A DNA stretch of 64,000 nucleotides from an uncultured Clostridia bacterium (lineage in GTDB: Bacteria > Bacillota > Clostridia > Christensenellales > Aristaeellaceae), in assembly GCA_934630705.1 (NCBI GenBank), contig CAKTWP010000011.1:1-64000 (forward strand), written 5' to 3'. Position numbers and translations under genes: made by a program. Below, in pieces: positions 24,235 through 29,222 of the stretch (position 1 is the first letter of the stretch; every line of letters begins with the position of its first letter). The notes beneath the pieces were generated by a model, which worked only from the letters and a program-made list of their open reading frames with translations, made no database searches and was not told where the DNA came from.

Positions 24235-24290
24235 AATTCAAAAGAACAAGAGCCGTTGCGTTTTGCCTGCGCTTCGGCTCCTAATTCTCT
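24235..24290 (-). terminator. Rho-independent terminator
   Basis: Minus-strand GAGCCG ... CGGCTC stem with an inner GCGCAGGCAAAACGC hairpin, followed by TTGTTCTTTTGAATTTATATTT. Ends the 43-residue gene at 24,295. Confidence 0.7.
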
Positions 24291-24294
24291 GATC

Positions 24295-24426
24295 TCAACC
24301 GATCTTCTCCTCAATTTTGTCAAACAGTGCGTTGATTGCCCTCACCAACAGTTTCCCGGCCCTGACACAGCCTACCACAGCGACCACGCTCAGGAAACCG
24401 AAGAAAATGAAGCTAAGAATATCCAT
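24295..24426 (-). CDS. Tiny membrane protein (43 aa)
   Basis: ATG 24426 after AAGGAGG. MDILSFIFFGFLSVVAVVGC then VRAGKLLVRAINALFDKIEE: one membrane helix and an amphipathic helix. Own promoter (24,465-24,488) and terminator (24,235-24,290). Confidence 0.7.
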   Translation of the reverse strand: MDILSFIFFGFLSVVAVVGCVRAGKLLVRAINALFDKIEEKIG

Positions 24427-24464
24427 CGTCAAGTCCTCCTTCATTTCAGATAGTCATTGATTCC

Positions 24465-24488
24465 ATAATAGTCGCTGCAATTTTCGCG
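24465..24488 (-). promoter_or_regulatory. Phage cassette promoter
   Basis: CGCGAA (24,483-24,488), 12 nt, TATTAT (24,465-24,470), then GGAA, minus strand. Drives the 43-residue gene at 24,426. Confidence 0.75.
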
Positions 24489-24495
24489 GTGAAAA

Positions 24496-24573
24496 AGAAA
24501 AGGCCAAGCAGGAGTGACGAACTCTGCCTGGAACGGTTTGATCTAACAAACTACATTCGCATCACATTACTTC
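24496..24573 (-). ncRNA. Candidate small RNA between its own promoter and terminator
   Basis: A cassette with promoter (24,581-24,604) and terminator but no usable ORF: the only ATGs give peptides of fewer than five codons (ATGTGA; ATGCGAATGTAG). The terminator stem CCAGGCAGAG / CTCCTGCTTGG (one mismatch, one bulge) is followed by CCTTTTCTTTTTC. Expected transcript ~75 nt. It sits in an array where every other unit holds one gene. Confidence 0.45.
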
Positions 24574-24580
24574 CTTTTCA

Positions 24581-24604
24581 TAAATAGCCTTGTATTTTTC
24601 GCGG
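24581..24604 (-). promoter_or_regulatory. Phage cassette promoter, variant -10
   Basis: Minus strand CGCGAA (24,599-24,604) then TATTTA/ATTTAT at 11-12 nt. The CGCGAAA box is intact; the -10 is one base off the family. Upstream of the ORF-less unit. Confidence 0.6.
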
Positions 24605-24610
24605 AGAAAA

Positions 24611-24642
24611 GGAAAGAGGCCTTGCAATCAGCCTCGCCCCTT
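24611..24642 (-). terminator. Rho-independent terminator, GATTGCAA loop
   Basis: Minus-strand GAGGC t gattgcaa g GCCTC followed by TTTCCTTTTC. Ends the gene 24,649-24,870. Confidence 0.8.
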
Positions 24643-24648
24643 GAATCG

Positions 24649-24870
24649 TCAATCATTGTGCAGACTCTTCATGATCTTTTCCGCCCTGAGACACTGGAAG
24701 AAATTGCCCTTGAACGTCAGCTCATAACACATGAGGGCGATCTTGCCGGTCGCGGTCTCGACCAATGGTCTCTGAACCACTTCTGTGCATTTCACGCCCG
24801 CCTGTTTGATCAGCTTCGCGTCCTTGACCAAGTCCTTTGGGTATCCGCTCAGGAAATGAATAGTTGCCAT
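24649..24870 (-). CDS. Hypothetical small protein (73 aa)
   Basis: Soluble alpha/beta protein (MATIHFLSGYPKDLVKDAKL, GKIALMCYELTFKGNFFQCL). Start ATG 24870 after GGAGGTG. Complete single-gene cassette with promoter at 24,899-24,922 and terminator at 24,611-24,642. Confidence 0.74.
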   Translation of the reverse strand: MATIHFLSGYPKDLVKDAKLIKQAGVKCTEVVQRPLVETATGKIALMCYELTFKGNFFQCLRAEKIMKSLHND

Positions 24871-24898
24871 AAAGACACCTCCAAATTATTGATTTTCC

Positions 24899-24922
24899 AT
24901 AATAGCAGGTGTTTATGTCGCG
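24899..24922 (-). promoter_or_regulatory. Phage cassette promoter
   Basis: CGCGAC (24,917-24,922), 12 nt, TATTAT (24,899-24,904), then GGAA, minus strand. Drives the gene at 24,870. Confidence 0.73.
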
Positions 24923-24923
24923 G

Positions 24924-24965
24924 AAAAAAAGAAAAGAGCTGGTTCGTAATTTTCCAGCTCTTTTC
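24924..24965 (-). terminator. Rho-independent terminator
   Basis: Minus-strand GAAAAGAGCTGG ... CCAGCTCTTTTC, 12-bp stem, followed by a T-rich run. Separates the gene 24,972-25,268 from the next promoter, which begins 2 bp beyond. Confidence 0.9.
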
Positions 24966-24971
24966 TTCAAG

Positions 24972-25268
24972 TCAGCCTTTCTTCTGATCCTTCTTCTCCT
25001 GGTGCTTATCCATAAGGCAGCTGCCCAAGCATCTTACGATGACGCCAGCTAAAACACCTCCGCCGATAGCGGCACTGCCGTAAATAAAGCCTTTTTTCAT
25101 CTGATAGCGCAATGTGTCCTGCATGGATTGAATGCTCTGTAGAGTGAAAATTTGCTCTTTCGGCATCGTCTGTCGCAACTCGTCAAGCTTGCTCGCTATA
25201 GCTTCACCGTCTCCGATTGAACCGTACCACGTCTTATCCTTAGCAGACCAGTCAAAATTATTGATCAT
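24972..25268 (-). CDS. Membrane protein with C-terminal anchor (98 aa)
   Basis: ATG 25268 (MINNFDWSAKDKTWYGSIGD) after GAGGTGA. Helical middle, then a membrane segment FIYGSAAIGGGVLAGVIVRC and a basic tail (MDKHQEKKDQKKG). Single-gene cassette. Confidence 0.74.
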   Translation of the reverse strand: MINNFDWSAKDKTWYGSIGDGEAIASKLDELRQTMPKEQIFTLQSIQSMQDTLRYQMKKGFIYGSAAIGGGVLAGVIVRCLGSCLMDKHQEKKDQKKG

Positions 25269-25283
25269 ATAGATCACCTCCTC

Positions 25284-25307
25284 ACAATAGAGCATGTTTT
25301 ATTCGCG
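25284..25307 (-). promoter_or_regulatory. Phage cassette promoter
   Basis: CGCGAA (25,302-25,307), 12 nt, TATTGT (25,284-25,289), minus strand. The upstream edge touches the stop of the gene at 25,308. Confidence 0.7.
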
Positions 25308-25679
25308 CTAAATATCTTTCCGGTCAAACACCGTTTCCCAGCATTGCTTTGGAAGCGGCTTCATCTTCAGCGCCCACATGATCTGCCTTACGGTGATCGT
25401 GGGGAATAGACCGTCCTTACTCGGCCTGGCCCGCTCCTCAAACAGCTTCCTGAAGCCCGCATGCAAATAGATTGCATCCGTCACCCACGCGTCGATCTCG
25501 CCCCACCAGGTGGTTTTAGTGGCCACGTCAACCCGCTGCTGGATTACAGCCAGACCCTTTTCTCCAATTTTATAGAGCGTACAGCGGTTATACACCGGAT
25601 GGTCGCAAATATAAACCTCGCCGTACTGACTTGTATAGAAGCCAGGCTTCTCATAATGATAACGCACATGATCCTCCAT
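25308..25679 (-). CDS. Conserved mobile-element protein (123 aa)
   Basis: YEKPGFYTSQYGEVYICDHP, GEKGLAVIQQRVD, TWWGEIDAWVTDAIYLHAGF and MWALKMKPLPKQCWETVFDR are strongly conserved blocks that I recognise from many gut Clostridia mobile elements; function unknown. Soluble. Start ATG 25679 immediately after the terminator of the unit upstream; the GGAGG-less context (TTTTTTATGGAGG) is odd, so an internal start cannot be excluded. Confidence 0.78.
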   Translation of the reverse strand: MEDHVRYHYEKPGFYTSQYGEVYICDHPVYNRCTLYKIGEKGLAVIQQRVDVATKTTWWGEIDAWVTDAIYLHAGFRKLFEERARPSKDGLFPTITVRQIMWALKMKPLPKQCWETVFDRKDI

Positions 25680-25680
25680 A

Positions 25681-25705
25681 AAAAAGAAGAGGCCATGTAG
25701 GCCTC
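25681..25705 (-). terminator. Rho-independent terminator
   Basis: Minus-strand GAGGCC tacat GGCCTC followed by TTCTTTTTT, immediately before the start codon of the gene at 25,679. Confidence 0.82.
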
Positions 25706-25867
25706 AACCTTTAGAAATACCAGCGCTTCTTCTTTGGTCTTTAGGCAGCACCGCACAGGATTAAAAATGCCGTCTGCGAGGCATCACTTGCTTTATGATA
25801 GTCGAGTCTGTCCCGCCAATGGGTATGCAAAGGGAAAAGCCTTTGTAAGACTTGTCCCTTGGTAAAC
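25706..25867 (-). other. ORF-less interval with a degenerate cassette
   Basis: 162 bp without a convincing gene. A poor match to the cassette promoter (TATCAT at 25,795-25,800 with a GGCGGG box) and the terminator at 25,681 bracket ~110 nt whose longest ATG frame is MPRRRHF. An ATGCC/GGCAT hairpin followed by five T lies inside. The right part (25,828-25,860) forms an AAGGGA/TCCCTT stem, probably the terminator of the gene ending at 25,868. Could be a decayed gene or a second small RNA. Confidence 0.4.
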
Positions 25868-26137
25868 TTACTCGATCAGGATGCCCTCTCGGCTGACGAG
25901 GTCTGCGAACTCAACGTGTTTGGTGAAATCCTTGGTTTTGACAGCTTCCATGAATTCCTTGTAGAGTCCCGGCCGGTTGTCCACTGCATACACGGCAACT
26001 TGACCGGGATTTACTTCCTTCATCCAGTTCGCCAGTTGCAGCATATTCCACACCGAGATCGCATCTCCTTCCAGAAACTTCGTGTCCACGATTCTCCATA
26101 CATTGTTGAATGCGTACAGATACACCCTTTTAGCCAT
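25868..26137 (-). CDS. Hypothetical protein (89 aa)
   Basis: Start ATG 26137 (MAKRVYLYAFNNVWRIVDTK) after AAAGGAAGG. Alpha/beta fold with GQVAVYAVDNRPGLYKEFME; may be a small nucleotide or sulfur-carrier-like fold but no family recognised. Single-gene cassette with promoter at 26,170-26,193. Confidence 0.74.
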   Translation of the reverse strand: MAKRVYLYAFNNVWRIVDTKFLEGDAISVWNMLQLANWMKEVNPGQVAVYAVDNRPGLYKEFMEAVKTKDFTKHVEFADLVSREGILIE

Positions 26138-26169
26138 GTCAATCCTTCCTTTCATGTAGTGGGTTTTCC

Positions 26170-26193
26170 ATAATAGCCAGTGTTTTCAGCGCG
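26170..26193 (-). promoter_or_regulatory. Phage cassette promoter
   Basis: CGCGCT (26,188-26,193), 12 nt, TATTAT (26,170-26,175), then GGAA, minus strand. The upstream box is slightly off the family consensus. Confidence 0.68.
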
Positions 26194-26201
26194 GAGAGCA
26201 A

Positions 26202-26240
26202 AAAGAAAGAGCCCGTGTATCCTACACGAGCCCTCTCTTT
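26202..26240 (-). terminator. Rho-independent terminator
   Basis: Minus-strand CGTGTA gga TACACG core extended by GGGCTC and AAAGAGAG pairing, then TTTCTTTTT. Ends the gene 26,252-26,653. Confidence 0.8.
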
Positions 26241-26251
26241 GGGTCTCCTAA

Positions 26252-26653
26252 TCACTTCTTGAACAGTCTGAGGTGACTGCTCAACCACTGACCGGTGCGG
26301 GATGTGAATGTACCGTTCTGCTCGAACTTCAGTCCCTTCGCCATCCAGTAGCTGGAAACCGTGACAGGCACCAGAATGGCCGCTCCATCAAGCACGATCT
26401 TGATGATCCGATCCTTCTTGCTCTCCTTCATCTGCTCTTCCTTCATCAACGCTTCCCTCTTCTTCAACTTGAGTTCTTCGTCCTGAAGGATGCCGTCGTC
26501 GAGCAATTTGGCCTCGTTCATCCGCTGCTTATGAAGCTCGCCCAGCTTCTGTAACTGCCATTTGGCTTCCTCGCTTCCAGTCTGCGCCTGAGATACCGCT
26601 TCGAGAGTCTTCTCGTACTCTTCATCCAGCATCATCGCAATCGTCGCATTCAT
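26252..26653 (-). CDS. Conserved phage protein with coiled coil and membrane helix (133 aa)
   Basis: Start ATG 26653 (8 nt from GGAG). Long charged coiled coil, hydrophobic segment IIKIVLDGAAILVPVTVSSY and the conserved end GLKFEQNGTFTSRTGQWLSS, HLRLFKK. Recognised as a recurring phage and ICE family of unknown function. Confidence 0.76.
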   Translation of the reverse strand: MNATIAMMLDEEYEKTLEAVSQAQTGSEEAKWQLQKLGELHKQRMNEAKLLDDGILQDEELKLKKREALMKEEQMKESKKDRIIKIVLDGAAILVPVTVSSYWMAKGLKFEQNGTFTSRTGQWLSSHLRLFKK

Positions 26654-26688
26654 CCTCATTTCTCCTTTCAGTTTTTATGGATTACTCC

Positions 26689-26712
26689 ATAATAGCGGGT
26701 GCTAATTTCGCG
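26689..26712 (-). promoter_or_regulatory. Phage cassette promoter
   Basis: CGCGAA (26,707-26,712), 12 nt, TATTAT (26,689-26,694), then GGAG, minus strand. The CGCGAA box overlaps the last codons of the upstream gene, showing how tightly cassettes are packed. Confidence 0.76.
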
Positions 26713-26938
26713 CCAGATAACTGCTCAAATCGACCTTAAAGACAACTGCCTTGGCTTTGTGGATTTTATCCATGCCATCCCGTTCGAGCTCCAAAAACAA
26801 ATAGGGCGCCTCTTCCGGATCAGATCGATCCACCCGAAGCGTCCCAACCGGTTTTTTACGCTTAATAACAGCTGATAAACCGAAGCCAAGCAATAATCCG
26901 AGAACCAACCCGCCGATTCCCCAGAACCAGATCTCCAT
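26702..26938 (-). CDS. Single-span membrane protein (78 aa)
   Basis: ATG 26938 after AAGGAGG. Helix WFWGIGGLVLGLLLGFGLSA then GTLRVDRSDPEEAPYLFLEL, a motif common in Clostridia mobile-element proteins. No terminator follows before the next promoter. Upstream, TATTAT at 26,958-26,963 with an ACGAAA box at shorter spacing may be a variant promoter. Confidence 0.78.
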   Translation of the reverse strand: MEIWFWGIGGLVLGLLLGFGLSAVIKRKKPVGTLRVDRSDPEEAPYLFLELERDGMDKIHKAKAVVFKVDLSSYLARN

Positions 26939-26997
26939 TTTGAATTTCCTCCTTATCATAATATCACAGGTTTTCGTCACCTGCGTACTGTTTTTCA

Positions 26998-27033
26998 AAA
27001 GGAAAGAGCCCTTGCAATCGGGCTCTAAACCTT
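26998..27033 (-). terminator. Rho-independent terminator, GATTGCAA loop
   Basis: Minus-strand GAGCCC gattgcaa GGGCTC (27,006-27,025) followed by TTTCCTTTT. Identical in stem and loop to the terminator at 21,068-21,087. Confidence 0.9.
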
Positions 27034-27219
27034 TTAAATGTACGGGGAAGAATACCGCCATGGGTGTTTCTTTCGGTCCCGCTCATCCATAAATGCTTTG
27101 TACCACGGCCACAACCGATACAGCAACTCATTGATGAAGCTTACTGCAAAGCGTATAGCAACCCTGGCTACAAGCCAGCCCATCGCGAACAGGAATCCGT
27201 CCGAAAAGTTTATTGACAT
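27034..27219 (-). CDS. Small membrane protein (61 aa)
   Basis: ATG 27219 (MSINFSDGFLFAMGWLVARV) after AAGGAGGG, with the promoter -10 only ~15 bp upstream, so the 5' UTR is little more than the ribosome-binding site. Membrane region VARVAIRFAVSFINELLYRL, then a charged tail. Confidence 0.73.
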   Translation of the reverse strand: MSINFSDGFLFAMGWLVARVAIRFAVSFINELLYRLWPWYKAFMDERDRKKHPWRYSSPYI

Positions 27220-27235
27220 TTTCAATCCCTCCTTC

Positions 27236-27259
27236 ACAATAGCCGGTGTTATTTTCGCG
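27236..27259 (-). promoter_or_regulatory. Phage cassette promoter
   Basis: CGCGAA (27,254-27,259), 12 nt, TATTGT (27,236-27,241), minus strand; overlaps the 3' end of the gene at 27,249. Confidence 0.74.
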
Positions 27260-27656
27260 CCTTGTCAAGGAGCCAGAAGAAACGTCTGTATGCGGTGTAC
27301 CAGACTTCTTTACAGCATGGTGGAGAAATGTACTCATAGGAAACGCCCTCCGTAACAGCCCTCAACATGAGATCCGCAAGATCGCCAATGGCATCTCGTG
27401 CGGCTGTCTCAACCATGTTCATCCTGTCTCTGTAGTAAATTCGCGCCTCTGCATAAAGCGCAGTTAAATCTGGAACTGAGCCTCCGGTTACATGTTCTAT
27501 GCCGCTTGCAGACTGCGATGGGAGTCCATCCAAAGAACGGTACTCCTGCTTCCACTCTGGATATTGCAAACAGAAGTGTTTGAGCTCGTAGTAGCGATGT
27601 CTCGAAATATAGTAAGTATTCTTACTTGATACCTCGGGGCGTATAACAGTGCCCAT
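27249..27656 (-). CDS. Hypothetical protein (135 aa)
   Basis: Soluble helical protein (YYISRHRYYELKHFCLQYPE, LYAEARIYYRDRMNMVETAA) ending AYRRFFWLLDKARK; resembles conserved phage and conjugative-element proteins with unknown function. Start ATG 27656 after GGAGG. The region upstream carries the inverted repeats at 27,749-27,786 rather than a cassette promoter, so it may be regulated differently from its neighbours. Confidence 0.75.
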   Translation of the reverse strand: MGTVIRPEVSSKNTYYISRHRYYELKHFCLQYPEWKQEYRSLDGLPSQSASGIEHVTGGSVPDLTALYAEARIYYRDRMNMVETAARDAIGDLADLMLRAVTEGVSYEYISPPCCKEVWYTAYRRFFWLLDKARK

Positions 27657-27748
27657 AATTTTTCCTCCAATTCTATTCTAAAGATAGCAAAATATCACCG
27701 CCTCCCGGGCGGCCCACGAGCCCCAAAAAGCACAAAAGCCACCTCTAA

Positions 27749-27786
27749 TTTCTAACCTAAGATAGAATTCTAACTTAGATTAGAAT
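27749..27786. promoter_or_regulatory. Tandem palindromic operator candidate
   Basis: Two abutting palindromes with the form TTCTA-N8-TAGAA: 27,750-27,767 and 27,768-27,785. A half-site-like TTCTAAAGATAG lies at 27,674. They sit ~100 bp upstream of the gene at 27,656 and just after the terminator of the gene upstream; a repressor or activator dimer could bind here. No regulator gene is visible in the window. Confidence 0.5.
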
Positions 27787-27797
27787 CAGAAGTGACA

Positions 27798-27834
27798 AAA
27801 ATAAAGAGGCCTTGCAATCGGCCTCTCATCCTTT
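27798..27834 (-). terminator. Rho-independent terminator, GATTGCAA loop
   Basis: Minus-strand GAGGCC gattgcaa GGCCTC (27,806-27,825) followed by TTTATTTTTG. The stem differs from the copies at 21,068 and 27,006 by paired changes while the loop is unchanged. Confidence 0.9.
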
Positions 27835-27907
27835 AGTTGTCCTTAATCCATTTGGCGATCATCAAAGCTCCGACACCAATCAGCACAGCTCCTGCTATTG
27901 CTATCAT
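27833..27907 (-). CDS. 24-residue membrane peptide
   Basis: ATG 27907 after GAAGGAG. MIAIAGAVLIGVGALMIAKW then IKDN: one hydrophobic helix with a short charged end. It has its own promoter (27,944-27,967) and terminator (27,798-27,834), strong support for a real gene despite its size. Layout recalls small toxic or regulatory membrane peptides (for example type I toxins) but no antisense RNA is evident. It is the outermost gene of the prophage at this end. Confidence 0.65.
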   Translation of the reverse strand: MIAIAGAVLIGVGALMIAKWIKDN

Positions 27908-27943
27908 CGTTTCAACTCCTTCCTAAATTTAATCCAGGTATCC

Positions 27944-27967
27944 ATAATAGCCGCTGATAAATTCGCG
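27944..27967 (-). promoter_or_regulatory. Phage cassette promoter
   Basis: CGCGAA (27,962-27,967), 12 nt, TATTAT (27,944-27,949), then GGA, minus strand. Last and outermost member of the promoter family. Confidence 0.76.
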
Positions 27968-28045
27968 GAGGAAAAATAAAAGACAATGTAAGTCATGCTT
28001 TGAAGAAAACCTCGACTCCGTCGGGACTTTATTCAAAGTACGCTC

Positions 28046-28074
28046 TTGACAAAAGGTTGTGCTCTTCCTATAAT
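28046..28074 (+). promoter_or_regulatory. Outward-facing consensus promoter at the prophage edge
   Basis: TTGACA (28,046-28,051), 17-bp spacer, TATAAT (28,069-28,074): perfect vegetative consensus, pointing out of the prophage into the tRNA-Thr fragment 20 bp downstream. In the circular phage it would read across attP into the opposite prophage end. The ~75 bp to its left (27,970-28,045) holds no gene. Confidence 0.8.
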
Positions 28075-28095
28075 GTCGTTTGTTAATGGCCAGTG

Positions 28096-28141
28096 CTTGG
28101 TAAGGATGAGGTCACCAGTTCAAATCTGGTCATCAGCTCCA
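28096..28141 (+). tRNA. tRNA-Thr(GGT) 3' fragment, probable attR
   Basis: Starts in the anticodon loop (CTTGGTAA), then GGATG, GAGGTC, a T-arm ACCAG TTCAAAT CTGGT and the acceptor end CATCAGCTCCA. Nothing to the left pairs with GGATG or with the acceptor, so the 5' half is missing. A 3' tRNA fragment next to foreign DNA is the signature of tyrosine-recombinase integration; the intact tRNA should be at the other end of the prophage. Confidence 0.88.
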
Positions 28142-28170
28142 AAAACCAGTCAGAAATGGCTGGTTTTTTA
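28141..28170 (+). terminator. Terminator of the original tRNA-Thr unit
   Basis: AAAACCAG tcagaaat GGCTGGTTTTTT directly after the tRNA CCA end. Marks the return to chromosomal DNA. The next 180 bp, to 28,350, contain nothing I can assign. Confidence 0.85.
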
Positions 28171-28350
28171 TTGTTTATGTGGGATGGCTTGTTAGAGGAG
28201 GCTTTGCTTCGCAAAGTGGGCCGAACGTTTTTGCGCTGTTCTCCAATCCTGTTTTCGATAAAAAGCGCGCCGCTTCAGGATAAAATCTTTTCTCCGGGAG
28301 AGACGCGCTTATTGAATGCGCTGATGATGCATGAGAGCGAGGGCGTCGTT

Positions 28351-29187
28351 TCACGTCTCCTTCATCAGCGCCTGCATTTCGGCGGCGGCCTGAATTTTCC
28401 GCATCACGGCCTTCACGATGATTTCAATCCGGCTATTCGCGCGATAATCCGCAGGCGCCACATAATTCACCCGCTGCGCGCGGAGCAGCGCATCGGCGGC
28501 ACCTTTGCCCACCTGGGGATCATACACGGCGATGGACTGGCCGCCGTTGGCGCGCACCAGCTTCATGCAGGGCACGTCCGTCAGCCCGTCGCCAATATAG
28601 ATCATATTGCCAAAGGGCACCCGCCGCTCCTCCTCAGGCGTGTATTCGTTCAAGGCGTGGGCGCTGCTGCTGTCCACCCGCAAAATCCCTTTGTTGATGC
28701 GGAACAGGAACTGGGTCTTGGCCGTGTAATTTACGGCCAGCTTGGGCCAGACGATCACGCCGTTTTCATCATACATGAATTCGCAGGCGTAAATTTCCTT
28801 GAAGCACCGGGCGATGCTGGTACCCTCGATAATTTCCTTGATGCCCGAGGAAACGATATAATGCTCCACCTGCACGCCAATAGACGCGCCATAGGCGTTG
28901 ATCCGGTCAAACCAGCTGGGAATGCCTTGGAAGAATTCCACGTCCGCTCCCAGCTTCTGAAAGCTTTCCCGGCTGATGCGGATTCTTTTTTCCGTACCCT
29001 TGCGTACCATCAGATACATGTAGGCCAGGATATTGTCCATTTCCTGCGCGTCGGTAAGGCTGCTCACCTCGGCCCAGAATTCCCGGGGCTGCATCCCCAC
29101 GGCGGGAATGAAGCCGTATTCCTGCATATCCTTGGTGCACAGGGTTCTGTCAAAATCGTACATAATGGCAACGATGGTTTTTCCCAT
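28351..29187 (-). CDS. HAD-superfamily phosphatase
   Basis: 278 residues from ATG 29187 (GGAGG upstream; the longer frame runs into the preceding gene). HAD motif I YDFDRTLC (~9-16), motif II Ser in YIVSSGIKEI, motif III Lys region and motif IV YIGDGLTDVPCM. Resembles phosphoserine phosphatase-like haloacid dehalogenase hydrolases with a helical cap; substrate unknown. Last gene of the mnmE operon by position, 35 bp after the sugar kinase. Confidence 0.85.
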   Translation of the reverse strand: MGKTIVAIMYDFDRTLCTKDMQEYGFIPAVGMQPREFWAEVSSLTDAQEMDNILAYMYLMVRKGTEKRIRISRESFQKLGADVEFFQGIPSWFDRINAYGASIGVQVEHYIVSSGIKEIIEGTSIARCFKEIYACEFMYDENGVIVWPKLAVNYTAKTQFLFRINKGILRVDSSSAHALNEYTPEEERRVPFGNMIYIGDGLTDVPCMKLVRANGGQSIAVYDPQVGKGAADALLRAQRVNYVAPADYRANSRIEIIVKAVMRKIQAAAEMQALMKET

Positions 29188-29222
29188 GGAGATGCCTCCT
29201 TTCGGCGCGGATGCGCCCGGGG

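Larger units (their letters stand above)
500..27700 (-). repeat. Dispersed strand-polar octamer TBATATTY
   Basis: Short motif (T, then T/C/G, then ATATT, then T/C) seen on the coding minus strand about every 450 bp through the prophage. By-eye count of its ATATTY core: roughly 58 on the minus strand and 7 on the plus strand. Examples (plus-strand coordinates of the complement): 10,173; 10,711; 11,290; 11,689; 12,088; 12,712; 13,341; 13,910; 14,017; 18,889; 19,266; 24,226. It occurs in all three frames and between genes. Confidence 0.6.
1..28141. mobile_element. Prophage (right part) integrated at tRNA-Thr(GGT)
   Basis: Continuous run of minus-strand phage-type genes: baseplate and XkdX-like proteins at the left, replication fusion protein, SSB and helicase in the middle, many tiny genes at the right. 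Base composition is visibly more AT-rich than the chromosome to the right. The right border is a tRNA-Thr 3' fragment at 28,096-28,141, expected for integration into a tRNA 3' end; the left border, intact tRNA, integrase and head genes are outside the window. No integrase, portal, terminase or lysis gene is visible here, so whether it is complete or inducible cannot be judged. Confidence 0.88.

Noticed and set aside
500..27700. The ATATTY motif as a T4-like late promoter (TATAAATA)
   Set aside because: The orientation is wrong for the genes in most cases, it lies inside coding sequence, and its density is too high for promoters.
28066..28141. Complete tRNA
   Set aside because: No 5' acceptor strand or 5' anticodon stem pairs with the 3' part; only a 3' fragment exists.
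1..28141. Integrase, repressor, portal or terminase gene
   Set aside because: I looked for tyrosine recombinase, helix-turn-helix and packaging motifs and found none in this window; they are probably beyond the left edge.
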